Shown here: positions 52,831 through 62,172 of the stretch, one piece after another
Numbering within the stretch: the first letter of the stretch is position 1
Layout of the letters: the number at the start of each line of letters is the position of its first letter
DNA from: Paenibacillus hemerocallicola
Lineage (GTDB): Bacteria > Bacillota > Bacilli > Paenibacillales > NBRC-103111
Length of the DNA stretch: 64,000 nucleotides
Direction: 5' to 3'
Assembly: GCF_006265175.1 (NCBI RefSeq)
Contig: NZ_VDCQ01000005.1
Location: forward strand, 163,448-227,447
Translations under genes and position numbers: made by a program
Notes under the pieces: model-generated
What the model saw: only the letters and a program-made list of their open reading frames with translations
Told to the model about the DNA's origin: nothing
The model's database searches: none

Positions 52831-53208
52831 ATGTACGTACGGGGAATACGCGGGGCCATTACGGTCGAGCGCAACGAGGAAACGGAAATTTTGAATGCTA
52901 CGGCCGAGCTGCTCGGCCAAATCGTCTCCGACAACAACATCTATCCCGAGGACATCGCGAGCGTGTTCGTAACGGTGACACAAGATTTGGACGCGGCGTT
53001 TCCGGCCAAAGTGATCCGCGAGATGCAAGGGTGGGAGCTGGTGCCGCTCATGTGCGCGCTGGAAATTTCGGTTCCCGGCGGTTTGCCGAAATGCATACGG
53101 CTTATGGTATCCGTCAACACCGAGAAATCACAGAAGGAAATTCGGCACGTTTATTTGAACAATGCGATCAAGCTTCGTCCCGATTTGTCCGAGGCGACGA
53201 AATTTTAA
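52831..53208 (+). CDS. aroH: Chorismate mutase AroH
   Basis: This 125-residue monofunctional chorismate mutase of the trimeric AroH type rearranges chorismate to prephenate for phenylalanine and tyrosine synthesis. It begins YVRGIRGAITVERNEETEIL and has the conserved ITVERN, DLDAAFPAK and MQGWELVPLMC segments that hold the active-site arginines and glutamate. AAAGGGAGGA precedes the ATG. It ends the aro operon. In B. subtilis trpE follows directly; here a carbohydrate cassette of about 8.6 kb lies between. Confidence 0.94.
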   Translation: MYVRGIRGAITVERNEETEILNATAELLGQIVSDNNIYPEDIASVFVTVTQDLDAAFPAKVIREMQGWELVPLMCALEISVPGGLPKCIRLMVSVNTEKSQKEIRHVYLNNAIKLRPDLSEATKF

Positions 53209-53272
53209 CAGCAGCCGGTAAAACGGTTTACTAGGATTTTTCCATATTCCATCCATTTTCGGAACGATTACG

Positions 53273-53316
53273 AAAGCCGGTCTCCTTATCGGGTACAAGG
53301 GGCCGGCTTTTTCGTT
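53273..53316. terminator. Terminator between aroH and the AraC gene
   Basis: AAAGCCGG (53273-53280) pairs with CCGGCTTT (53303-53310), followed by TTTCG. It lies between convergent genes and could work both ways. Confidence 0.7.
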
Positions 53317-54219
53317 TCAACCGCCGATCCTGCGCGTGCGAGCGAGAATCGATCTGGCATACTCGGACGGAGTCATGTTCGTAATCCGTTTGAACTGCTT
53401 GGAGAAATGATGAATGCTGCTGTAGCCCAAGCTTTCGGCGATGGCCGAGAAGTTGCCGTTTTCCTCGCGGATGAGCTGCTTGGCCCGATCGATCTTCAGA
53501 CGATTGAAATATTCCATCGCTCCGATGCCGGTATGAACCTTGAATATCATCTTCAGTCCCGTACGGCTGATCGCGAATATGTCGCATAACTGATCGAGGG
53601 TGAAGTTCCGGTCCAAATGGCTTTGCAAATAGCCGATCATTTTCGCAATCGATTCGTCGCCCTGCTTCTCTCCGGCCAATGCAGCGGTGCCGTTGGCATT
53701 CCGTTCCGCTTTTCTTCTGCGAATGAGTCGAATCAATAAAATCTCCAAATAATTGCGGATGAGCTGCTCTCCGCCGAACATGGCATCGTCGCTCTCGTGC
53801 GGGCATCCGGATATATTGGGCGAGTTGACGGGCGGGTCGAACGCTTGCAAGCCTTCCTGCACGATAAAGGATAAAATGCGGTACTCGTCCTCCTGCAGCC
53901 GGAATCGGCACTCTCCCTCAAATACGGACATACCGGCCGACTCGCACTCGAACGACAGGATGATGATACTGGAGGTCGTCTTGTTCAAGGCTCTGCCGCC
54001 GTGAAACAAATTCGGCATGAAGAACAGGATATCCCCTTGTCGCAAGTGATAAGTCCCCAGATCGGTAAAAAACTCGACTTCGCCTTTATCGACATAAATG
54101 AATTCCCAGAAGTCGTGCTTTTCCCCTCCCGTATAAAAATGTTTGGACATTTCCCTGTAATAAAACGTGACCAGTTTATGAATGGTCAGTTCTTCCTTCA
54201 AAACGTATCTCGGACGCAT
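53317..54219 (-). CDS. AraC family transcriptional regulator
   Basis: This 300-residue regulator has an N-terminal cupin-type sensor (HDFWEFIYVDKGEVEFFTDLG, then GDILFFMPNLFHGG) and a C-terminal double helix-turn-helix (about 205-290, LDQLCDIFAISRTGLKMIF, then IAESLGYSSIHHFSKQFK). I chose the ATG at 54219, which has GGGAGG upstream; the open frame goes 19 codons further. It is divergent from a binding-protein gene and two glycosidase genes, the probable targets. It repeats the AraC plus orphan binding protein layout seen at 30.6-33.1 kb. Confidence 0.87.
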   Translation of the reverse strand: MRPRYVLKEELTIHKLVTFYYREMSKHFYTGGEKHDFWEFIYVDKGEVEFFTDLGTYHLRQGDILFFMPNLFHGGRALNKTTSSIIILSFECESAGMSVFEGECRFRLQEDEYRILSFIVQEGLQAFDPPVNSPNISGCPHESDDAMFGGEQLIRNYLEILLIRLIRRRKAERNANGTAALAGEKQGDESIAKMIGYLQSHLDRNFTLDQLCDIFAISRTGLKMIFKVHTGIGAMEYFNRLKIDRAKQLIREENGNFSAIAESLGYSSIHHFSKQFKRITNMTPSEYARSILARTRRIGG

Positions 54220-54684
54220 CACCCAGATTCCTCCCGACAAAAATGAAAATGTTCGACCCGGACGACAAAGGAGCAAACCGATTTGTTCTTATTATATTTC
54301 ATACTTGCCACGTTACAAAAGGGGGAGAATCGATCGATAATCCGGCTGTTCGAGCTGCTGAAACAGGCAGGAACGGGAAAATGCCGGAGGTTGCTTGGCC
54401 TGTAAAAAATGCGTTGACCGAAATGACAAAACGTTTGACCTTTGCGGCAAAGCTCTGCCCTTGGCCTGGCATTATGATAGAACGTAGAAAGAAACCCGGG
54501 GGTGATCATGGATTCAGTTTATAGGCTGCCGACAGGTAATCGATTTCTAAACACTGTAGCAATCCGAACCGGCACTCTGAAGCTGGAGGGATGTAAGCGG
54601 TAAGGTAAGGCAGAACACGAAGTTGCAAGATCGGGTTGTCCGTTACGAATGCAGTTCTATTATGGAAATTGGGGGAAATGAAAA
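54220..54684. promoter_or_regulatory. 465-base divergent intergenic region
   Basis: Between the AraC gene and the binding-protein gene lies a -10-like TATGAT (54473-54478) without a clear -35. A possible 31-codon frame (54508-54603, ATG after GGGGGTGA) follows. No palindrome stands out. The region is long enough to hold AraC sites for both transcripts. Confidence 0.4.
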
Positions 54685-56034
54685 GTGGGAACGAAGCGTA
54701 AGAAATTGAACGTCTATTGGATGCCGGCATTTATCGCCGGAATTGTATGGATTGTGTCCGGCTGCTCGGGAAGCGGCGGGCAGATGAAAGGGAATGCCGA
54801 TCCGGACAGCGGAAGCGGCAAGAAGGAAAACGTACCCGCCGAACCGGTCGAGCTTGTCATTCATACGAACAACGGGGGAACGGCGGAGAGCTTCGACGCC
54901 AACTACGGGGATCGGATACGCAAGAAATTTCCCGACTACAAAATCAACTACATCCAGAGCAAAGCGGGCAGCACGCTGCAGGACCTCCTCGCGACCGGGC
55001 AGCGTGTCGACATTTTATTTCAAACCGATTCCTATTACTTCGAATTGGCGGAAAGCGGCAAATTACAATTCGACATGACCGATTTGGCCAAAAAACACGG
55101 AGTCAATCTAGGCGCGTTCGAGCCGCAATTGATCGAAGGATTGAAAACGTCGGGCGGCGGCAAGCTGTATGCGCTGCCGGTCAGCAACATGATTCAGGTC
55201 ATGTATTACAACAAGGGGCTTTTCGATAAATTCGGCGTGCCTTATCCGAAAGACGGAATGAGCTGGGATGAAACGATGGATTTGGCCAAGAAGCTGGACC
55301 GGGAAGACGGGGGGACCTCCTATATCGGATTTACAGCATCTCCGGCACATATTTTGGGCAACAATCAATATTCCGTTCCTTATGTGGATGCGAAGACGGA
55401 AAAGCCGACATTTCTCGACGATGCTTGGAAAAAGCTGATCGATACGTATTTTTTGCAGCCGGGGAAAAATCCGAGCTATCAAAATTTTGTGACAAGCAAA
55501 AAGAAGCTGCCGTACCGGCTTGAATTTACCGATACTCCGATACTGGGCATGTTTGTGTTCAATTCGAGCTTCCCGTTCTCGATTCCGAATATGAATGCGA
55601 TCAATTGGGATTTGGTCGCCCTTCCGACCTTCAAGGACAAACCGAAAGTCGGTTCGCAATCGATGCCGGTCGTGTTCGGCATTACCTCGATGGCCAAAAA
55701 CAAGGACGCGGCGATGGAGGTCATCAAATATTTGGCATCGGACGAAGCTCAAATTGCCGAAGCAAAGAAAGGCAATATGCCGGTCTTGACCAGCGATGCG
55801 GTGAAAAAGTCGTTCGCCCAGGATACGCCGTTCAAGGACAAAAACTGGGGTGCGTTGTATTACAACCAGATCGCTCCGGCCGTAACGAAAAATTCGTACC
55901 TGCTGTCGGTGGAGAAAGTATTTACCCCTTATGTGCAGCAAGTGATGGAAGGGAAGAAGGACTTGAATACGGCATTACGCGAAGCGCAGGAGCAGGCCGA
56001 GAAAACGATAGCCGACGCGAAGCTCAAAAAATAG
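54685..56034 (+). CDS. Extracellular solute-binding lipoprotein, orphan, glycosidase-linked
   Basis: This 449-residue lipoprotein has lipobox VSGC (cysteine 27) and the family 1 sugar-binding fold, with the segment MYYNKGLFDKFGVPYPKDGMSWDE typical of the group. The start is GTG after GGGGGAAA. Two glycosidase genes follow at gaps of 37 and 83 bases, so the three are probably co-expressed. No permease genes accompany it. It likely binds oligosaccharides released by the secreted enzyme downstream, or reports on them. Confidence 0.87.
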   Translation: MGTKRKKLNVYWMPAFIAGIVWIVSGCSGSGGQMKGNADPDSGSGKKENVPAEPVELVIHTNNGGTAESFDANYGDRIRKKFPDYKINYIQSKAGSTLQDLLATGQRVDILFQTDSYYFELAESGKLQFDMTDLAKKHGVNLGAFEPQLIEGLKTSGGGKLYALPVSNMIQVMYYNKGLFDKFGVPYPKDGMSWDETMDLAKKLDREDGGTSYIGFTASPAHILGNNQYSVPYVDAKTEKPTFLDDAWKKLIDTYFLQPGKNPSYQNFVTSKKKLPYRLEFTDTPILGMFVFNSSFPFSIPNMNAINWDLVALPTFKDKPKVGSQSMPVVFGITSMAKNKDAAMEVIKYLASDEAQIAEAKKGNMPVLTSDAVKKSFAQDTPFKDKNWGALYYNQIAPAVTKNSYLLSVEKVFTPYVQQVMEGKKDLNTALREAQEQAEKTIADAKLKK

Positions 56035-56071
56035 TCGGCGAGACCATTTCCGAAACGACGGAGGGATTGGA

Positions 56072-59000
56072 ATGAATGGATTCGATTCATGGCGGCCCGA
56101 TTGGCGATCGATATTTGCAAAGAAACCTATCGCGATGTTACTCCTGTTCGCATTGCTGCTGCAGCTGCTTATGCTGACAGCGGCAGCACCGCGGGCAGCG
56201 GCCTACACGATCGGTGACGATATGCTGCAAAACGGAAGCTTCGAACAGTCGTCCGAAGGGAAGCCTCTTCCTTGGCTGGCGATGGGAGGCTGGAACAATC
56301 CCGATATCTCGCTTACTCCCGCGGCGGCGCGCTCGGGTACGGGTGGCGTCAGGATTGAAACGAATCAGGCCACGAATCCTTGGATCGCCCAGGATGTGCT
56401 CATCGAGCCGGGTGCGGTATACGACGTATCGGTCTGGTTGAAGTCGTCCGGCGTAACCGGCAGCGGAATCGGGGTAAAATTCGAATATTTTAAAGGCCAA
56501 ACGAGAGCCCCCGCGAACCGGTTAAGTCAATACGACATGACGAAAAATATATTGGCCCGCGATTTGACGGGCGATTGGCAAAATCTCCGGTTTCAATTTA
56601 CGGTACCGCCGGAGGCTGGACTTGTCCTGTTTTACTTGCGGATGTACGGGGCCGGAACCGTACATTTTGACGACGTCTCCTTCGTGCTGACGAAGCAAAG
56701 GCCGATGATCGATGTGACGACCGACCAAATTTTTTATTACTCGGATGCGGAAGAGGGCAAGATAGAGGCCGCCTTTTACTCGCCGGACGTCCCGCTGGAC
56801 CAATTGCATGCGGAAGCAAGCCTAAGTCGTCAGTCGACCGGCGTCGTCCTTGCGACTTATGCCCATGCCAATGCCGCGCAGCCGATGAGCTTCCCATTCG
56901 ATCCGACGCTGATGGTCAAGGAGGAGCCATACCGGGTGGAGGTTCGTCTTCTGAATGAATCGAGTACGGTTTTGGAAACGGTTACGAAATCGGTGTACCG
57001 CTTCGACCGTCCTACGATGCTTCGGGAGGATGGAACCGTGATGGTGGATGGGGAGCCGTTTTTCCCCGTAGCGGCCTACCATGTGCGTCCGACCGACTAC
57101 CCTTATCTCGATGAAGCGGGAATCAATACCGTGCAAGGCATCGTAACGAATAATGCGGATGCGCTGCAGAGCGCGCTTGATGCCGCCGAGCAGAGCGGAC
57201 TGAAGGTTATGGTGCCGTTGTACTACAATATGATGGTAAAAGAAAATGCGTCGCTTACCGAGCAATTCGTAACCCGGTTCAAAACTCATCCGGCCGTGCT
57301 AGCCTGGATGGTTATGGACGAACCGTTCTCAAACGGCAAAACGCTGGATGAGCTTGCCGATGCTTACCGGTTGATTCGCTCGATCGATAAAGCGCACCCG
57401 ACATACATGGTCGAAGCGCTGCCGCCTTATTATGCGACGACAGCCAAAGCGACGGATATTTTGGTCACGGACGTGTACACCATTCCGTACGCACCGGTCT
57501 CTTTGGTCGGCGAACGCACCGCCTTGGCCAAGCAGGCGGCTGGAGGAAAGCCGGTTTGGAACGTCTTGCAAGCGATGTACAATCCGCCGAATTGGCCGAT
57601 CCTGCCGACGATCGGCGAGCTACGCAATGCGGCCTATCAATCGATGCTGAACGGTCTGCAGGGCATAGCCTATTACGCAATCAACGAAAATACGTTTCAG
57701 CTGCGCAATTCCGAGCTGTGGCTCGGTATGGTCGATTTCCGGGAAGAACTGGAGCTGTTCGACCGGTTGGCGACCGAGGGTAGTTTGATCGACCAAGGGG
57801 AAACGGAAGACGGCCGCTGGGCGGTGTGGGAGCATGAACATATTCTGTACGTCGCGGCCGTCAATACGAGCGAAGAGAACCGCCAAATGACGATACCGCT
57901 TGGCATCACGGGTTATCGCGCCCAATTGCTGCACGGGGACTCGCGCTCGGTCATGAATGGGCAAAGCGATGAGTTGAACGTCGATTTGGGCCCGATGCAA
58001 GCTCTCATGTACCGAGTTACCCCGTACAGGGACATGATTTCGGAAGCATTGGGGATCGTGACCGAAGCTTCGGCGCTTTCCACGGACGCACAATGGACAT
58101 CCCGCATGAACCAGCTTGAAGCCAAGCTGAACGCGATCCGGAACAATTTGGATGGCGTCGCTCCCGATCCTGATGCCGCCGTCCGATCGGCTATTCATTC
58201 TTTGAAAAAGGTCGACCAATTGTCGGATTGGGCCGAGCAGAACGGCAGCGGCGCAGCGAAGCAGGAAATGTTGACGGCACTCGCGCGAATAAGAGAGAAC
58301 GCGGGTCCGCTTGCTGCCTCGTATGCGCAAAGCGAACTCCATGTGGAAGGCGGTCCGTTGATCGGACAGGAAGAATGGAATGAGCTGTCCTTTTCCTTGC
58401 ACAACGAAGCGGAATCCTCCCTGCAAAACGTTCGGGCAACGCTGGAGTTTCCGGTGCCGTTCGCTCTGGAGCCGATGACCCGGCTTATTTCCCCGCTCGG
58501 AAGCGGTCAAGCCGCTGCCGAGACGTTCGGATTCCGCATCGCGGAGCCTTTATCGCAAAAAAGTTATCGTTTGAAGGTCGTTATCGGGTTCGAGTATTCC
58601 GACTATCCGGGAGTCCCGATTTCAGTCGAAACGTTTATAGATTCTCCCTATATGGATCTGCTTGACGCGGCAACGGAGCCTGAAAAGATAAAAGCGAATA
58701 AAGGCGGCGTTTACCCGTTTACAATGCGCCTCGAGAGCAACGTGTCGAAGAATGTTCAGGTCGAGCTCGAATCGGCATCGGCATCGGCATCGGGAATGAC
58801 GGTTCAGCTGCCCGCTCCATTTCTTTTGCCGGGAAATCAGCAAACAACGGTAAGCGGTACGGTATATTTGCCGATGAGCGTTACCGATGGCGTGTACGAG
58901 GCGGCGATCCGGGTGAAGGCGGACGGGAAAGTCGTCCGGTCGATGCCGCTCCGGGTCCATGTCGATAAAAATGTGCTGAGCAATCCGGGCTTCGAGCAGG

Positions 59001-59428
59001 CTAACGTTCAAGGAACGGGGCCGGCCGGTTGGTTGATGCGCAAAGGAGCCTGGGTACAGGATGCCGTATATGGCGGTGTATATGCGGTTTCCTTGCTGCC
59101 CGATGCGGCGAATGCCTGGAATGTCATCAATTCCGATCTTCTCGCCATCGACTCCGGAGTCAAGCATGTATTGAAAGGATGGGTCAAGAACGGCTCTTCC
59201 GCGGGCAATGTCTCAATAGGGTTGAGGCAGGTCAGGGAGAACGGTTCGTCCACGATCGGCTACACGTGGAAGGCGATTGTGCCCGGCTCGGAGTGGACGT
59301 ACTACGAGCTGGAGGTAACGCCGGCTTCGACAGCCAAGTATTTGCAAGTTTATCTGATGTCCGACACGGAAGTGAACGGTACCGCTTGGTTTGACGATCT
59401 GTATGTCGGAGAAATCGCCAACGATTGA
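56072..59428 (+). CDS. Large secreted glycoside hydrolase-like protein with N- and C-terminal carbohydrate-binding modules
   Basis: This 1118-residue protein has a signal peptide (about 1-45, cleaved near RAAA). A galactose-binding-like module (about 50-210, MLQNGSFEQ...) is followed by a beta-sandwich and a barrel region (about 325-640). Possible catalytic glutamates are in WMVMDEPF (about 417) and YAINENTF (about 539). NEW3-like or linker domains cover about 770-970, and a second CBM-like module (NPGFEQANVQGTGPAGW, about 970-1115) ends the protein. I cannot assign a CAZy family. GGAGG lies upstream of the ATG. Confidence 0.75.
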   Translation: MNGFDSWRPDWRSIFAKKPIAMLLLFALLLQLLMLTAAAPRAAAYTIGDDMLQNGSFEQSSEGKPLPWLAMGGWNNPDISLTPAAARSGTGGVRIETNQATNPWIAQDVLIEPGAVYDVSVWLKSSGVTGSGIGVKFEYFKGQTRAPANRLSQYDMTKNILARDLTGDWQNLRFQFTVPPEAGLVLFYLRMYGAGTVHFDDVSFVLTKQRPMIDVTTDQIFYYSDAEEGKIEAAFYSPDVPLDQLHAEASLSRQSTGVVLATYAHANAAQPMSFPFDPTLMVKEEPYRVEVRLLNESSTVLETVTKSVYRFDRPTMLREDGTVMVDGEPFFPVAAYHVRPTDYPYLDEAGINTVQGIVTNNADALQSALDAAEQSGLKVMVPLYYNMMVKENASLTEQFVTRFKTHPAVLAWMVMDEPFSNGKTLDELADAYRLIRSIDKAHPTYMVEALPPYYATTAKATDILVTDVYTIPYAPVSLVGERTALAKQAAGGKPVWNVLQAMYNPPNWPILPTIGELRNAAYQSMLNGLQGIAYYAINENTFQLRNSELWLGMVDFREELELFDRLATEGSLIDQGETEDGRWAVWEHEHILYVAAVNTSEENRQMTIPLGITGYRAQLLHGDSRSVMNGQSDELNVDLGPMQALMYRVTPYRDMISEALGIVTEASALSTDAQWTSRMNQLEAKLNAIRNNLDGVAPDPDAAVRSAIHSLKKVDQLSDWAEQNGSGAAKQEMLTALARIRENAGPLAASYAQSELHVEGGPLIGQEEWNELSFSLHNEAESSLQNVRATLEFPVPFALEPMTRLISPLGSGQAAAETFGFRIAEPLSQKSYRLKVVIGFEYSDYPGVPISVETFIDSPYMDLLDAATEPEKIKANKGGVYPFTMRLESNVSKNVQVELESASASASGMTVQLPAPFLLPGNQQTTVSGTVYLPMSVTDGVYEAAIRVKADGKVVRSMPLRVHVDKNVLSNPGFEQANVQGTGPAGWLMRKGAWVQDAVYGGVYAVSLLPDAANAWNVINSDLLAIDSGVKHVLKGWVKNGSSAGNVSIGLRQVRENGSSTIGYTWKAIVPGSEWTYYELEVTPASTAKYLQVYLMSDTEVNGTAWFDDLYVGEIAND

Positions 59429-59447
59429 ATGGATCGGGCAAGCGGTG

Positions 59448-59468
59448 GGGGCAGGATTATCCTGCCCC
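59448..59468 (+). other. Tight hairpin between the two glycosidase genes
   Basis: GGGGCAGGA (59448-59456) pairs exactly with TCCTGCCCC (59460-59468) around a three-base loop. No U tract follows. It may limit readthrough or protect an mRNA end. Confidence 0.5.
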
Positions 59469-59511
59469 TTCCGAATGGAAGGCAATGGTGGAAAATGGGG
59501 GTAGTTCGACT

Positions 59512-61875
59512 ATGAATCCGTTAGAAAAGTCGGTCTGGATATGGAGCGACGGAGGGTGCGACAATGTCAACCAATATGTAGAGTTCCGTCATGAGTTCAC
59601 GTTGTCGAATGCATCGGAGCATGCGCAGCTATATATTTCGGCAGATTCGGAATACGCGGTATGGATCAACGGAAGGTTTGCGGATAGCGGGCAGTATGAC
59701 GACTTTCCGGATCATAAAGCTTACGATGGATTGCCGATCGGACATCTGCTCCAACAGGGGGAGAATGTGCTATGCATCTTGGCGTATTATCAAGGGGTTA
59801 ACAGCTTTCAGTATATAAAGGGCCGACCCGGTCTGATCTATGCGCTGGAAACGGAAGAAATGACGATAAGAAGCGGCAGCGATGCCAGTTACCGGCAATC
59901 GCCCGCATATACTTCCGGGCAAATGCCGATGAGCACGGCCCAATTGGGCTTTACGTTCGAGTACGATGCGGCGCACAACGATCGCTGGATCGAATCGGGA
60001 TACCGGATGTCCGGGGAGTGGAAACGATTCGATACGGTAGCGGCGCCGGACGCAATCTATCCAAGCTTGTATGAGCGTCCGATACGAAAGCTGGATGTGA
60101 AGAATCGTTGCCGGTCCCATGTGACGACCCAGGGAGTGTATGAGAGACAAAACGCAGGAGCGGATGCCATCGTGGCGGAATTGATGCAGTGCGATTATTT
60201 GTCCCATCGGCTGTCCAGGTCCCTATTCGAAGTCGGCGGTTCGTTGTCGCTTCCTTCGTCGGAAGGACTATCGATCAGACCGGGAATGTTTCATGAAAAC
60301 GGCGGCGTTTACCTCGTTTTGGATATGAAGCGGGAGGAGTGCGGTTTTCTGGAGCTGGAGCTGGATGCGGAGGAAGGTGTTGTTCTCGATATCGCCCATG
60401 GCGAGCATCTGGACGATCTGCGGGTCCGCGCGTCGGTCCGCGGCAAGCATTTCGCAACCCGTTACCGTTGCGGCAAAGGACGGCAAACCTTTACCCATTA
60501 TATGAAACGATGGGCAGGTCGCTATCTGCAGCTTCATATCAGCGGCGTTACGGAAAAGTTCGTGCTTTACTATGCCGGTCTGAGGGCAGTTGAATATCCG
60601 GTGCAAAATAAAGGCGAATTTTGCTGCCCGGACCGGCTCCATCGGAAGATCGAGCAGGTGGCCGTGCGCACCCTTCATTTGTGCATGCACGAGCATTACG
60701 AGGATACGCCATGGCGCGAGCAGGCTCTATACGCCATGGATTCCAGAAATCAGGCATTGTGCGGGTATTACTGCTTCGGCGAATACGATTTTCCGGCCGC
60801 ATCGAATCGGCTTTTCGGCGAAGGGCTTAAAGAGGACGGCTTTTTGGAGCTGACCGCTCCGGCGAGGAGTCCGTTCACCATCCCTTCGTTCAGCTTCATA
60901 TGGATCGTTCAATTGGAGGAGCATTTGCTGTACAGCGGCGATATCGGGCAGGCAGGAGTGATGATCGGAACCGTAATTCGGATGATGGAAAAGCATATGG
61001 GCAACATACGGAACGGTTTGCTGCTGACTCCCGGCAGCTCAAGCTATTGGAATTTCTACGATTGGGAACGCGGCCTTAACGGAGCGAGCGCGACTGCGCC
61101 AGACTACAAAGGGCTGCAAGGCACGAGATTCGACGCGCCGCTTAATCTGTTCTTCGTAATGGCTTTGGAGGCTGCGGGCAGAATGGCGCACGCTTGCGGG
61201 AACCGTATGGCAGCCCGGCACTATCAAGAAACCGCGGATGGAGTGAAAGCCGCGATACACGAAGCATTTTGGGATTCCGCCGCCCGCGCTTATCGCACGT
61301 ATCTGGGGGGAACCGAAGGCGAGCATTATGCGGAATTGACCCAATCGCTGGCCTTATGCGCCCGAGCTTGTCCGGAGCCGCTGGCGGCCCCGTTAAGGAA
61401 AAGGTTGTCCGGTCGAGACAACGGATTGGTGCCGGTTACGCTAAGCTATGCTTTATTCAAATTCAAAGCTTTGCTTGACGAGCCGGAAGCGTACGGCCAA
61501 ATGGTGTTCGATGCGATTGCGGACGATTGGGGGCATATGCTGTATAGCGGGGCGACAAGCTTCTGGGAGACGAAGGAGGGAGCCGAGGCGTTCGGGCAGG
61601 CCGGAAGCTTGTGCCACGGGTGGTCGGCCATTCCCGTTTATTTTTATTATGCCTACATTTTGGGAGTCAAGCCGGTTGAGCCCGGATTCCGAGTATTCCG
61701 GATCGAGCCGGTGATATCGGTCTTTCATCAGGCGGAAGGCCGGATTCCGACGCCATATGGCGTCATTAGAGTGGAATGGAAGCAAACGAAGGATGGATTC
61801 GTGCTTAATCTGGAGCATCCGGAAGGTACGACACGACAGCAGTCCGAACCAAAACCGTTTGACCCGGGCGCATGA
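59512..61875 (+). CDS. Alpha-L-rhamnosidase-like glycoside hydrolase (GH78 type), cytosolic
   Basis: This 787-residue protein has no signal peptide. Beta-sandwich domains fill about the first 390 residues, and a six-hairpin (alpha/alpha)6 barrel follows. The segment YEDTPWREQALYAMDSRNQAL aligns with the GH78 active-site region. The late GATSFWETKEG and SLCHGWSAIPVYFYYAYILGVKPVEPGF stretches are also typical of bacterial alpha-L-rhamnosidases. I chose the ATG at 59512 after GGGGGT. Together with the secreted enzyme and binding protein it suggests use of a rhamnose-containing polysaccharide. Its 3' end contains the trpE -35. Confidence 0.8.
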   Translation: MNPLEKSVWIWSDGGCDNVNQYVEFRHEFTLSNASEHAQLYISADSEYAVWINGRFADSGQYDDFPDHKAYDGLPIGHLLQQGENVLCILAYYQGVNSFQYIKGRPGLIYALETEEMTIRSGSDASYRQSPAYTSGQMPMSTAQLGFTFEYDAAHNDRWIESGYRMSGEWKRFDTVAAPDAIYPSLYERPIRKLDVKNRCRSHVTTQGVYERQNAGADAIVAELMQCDYLSHRLSRSLFEVGGSLSLPSSEGLSIRPGMFHENGGVYLVLDMKREECGFLELELDAEEGVVLDIAHGEHLDDLRVRASVRGKHFATRYRCGKGRQTFTHYMKRWAGRYLQLHISGVTEKFVLYYAGLRAVEYPVQNKGEFCCPDRLHRKIEQVAVRTLHLCMHEHYEDTPWREQALYAMDSRNQALCGYYCFGEYDFPAASNRLFGEGLKEDGFLELTAPARSPFTIPSFSFIWIVQLEEHLLYSGDIGQAGVMIGTVIRMMEKHMGNIRNGLLLTPGSSSYWNFYDWERGLNGASATAPDYKGLQGTRFDAPLNLFFVMALEAAGRMAHACGNRMAARHYQETADGVKAAIHEAFWDSAARAYRTYLGGTEGEHYAELTQSLALCARACPEPLAAPLRKRLSGRDNGLVPVTLSYALFKFKALLDEPEAYGQMVFDAIADDWGHMLYSGATSFWETKEGAEAFGQAGSLCHGWSAIPVYFYYAYILGVKPVEPGFRVFRIEPVISVFHQAEGRIPTPYGVIRVEWKQTKDGFVLNLEHPEGTTRQQSEPKPFDPGA

Positions 61876-61887
61876 TTGTAGTATAGT
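61859..61887 (+). promoter_or_regulatory. Promoter of trpE
   Basis: TTGACC (61859-61864), 17 bases, TATAGT (61882-61887). The -35 lies inside the last codons of the rhamnosidase-like gene. Transcription would start near 61894, giving a leader of about 345 bases. Confidence 0.75.
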
Positions 61888-61900
61888 GTTAACAAAGCAA

Positions 61901-61950
61901 GAGCATGTCGAGAGCAGAGTAGAGTTTTGAGCGAGTCGAGCAGAGTAGAG
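61901..61950 (+). promoter_or_regulatory. TRAP-binding site in the trpE leader
   Basis: GAG triplets start at 61901, 61910, 61912, 61917, 61922, 61929, 61933, 61938, 61943 and 61948, most of them five bases apart, some with overlapping TAG. This is the repeat pattern bound by the tryptophan-loaded TRAP ring. Bases 61919-61931 within it can pair with the 5' side of the terminator (62170-62181), so the site also forms the antiterminator strand. Confidence 0.85.
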
Positions 61951-62172
61951 TGTAAGGCAGCGAAGCGCAGCCGCAGACCGGTAGTGCGTTTCGGAGTTCA
62001 GTGCAGCGGGTAACAGGCGACGGTTGGCGCGATAGCGTCCGTTTCGTTCCAAGATAATCGGGATTTCGTCGATTTCGGCTAAGCATGCGTAGTGTGCTTG
62101 CAATACCGAATCCTCTTTCCGGTTGCTTCCGTTGTATGAGCATTTGCCTGGTTCTGCGATCAGAACGTACTC
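61951..62172 (+). promoter_or_regulatory. Spacer of the trp leader
   Basis: About 220 bases separate the GAG repeats from the terminator. I see small hairpins, for example GTTCTG/CAGAAC at 62151-62166, but no T-box sequence and no supported leader peptide. Confidence 0.5.

Noticed and set aside
54243..54524. A 93-codon plus-strand frame in the AraC intergenic region
   Set aside because: It starts without a ribosome-binding site, overlaps the AraC upstream region and shows no protein-like character.
61951..62172. A tryptophan T-box or Trp leader peptide in the trpE leader
   Set aside because: No AGGGTGGNACCGCG-like sequence is present. The ATG at 62085 has no ribosome-binding site and its frame contains no tryptophan codons before the terminator.
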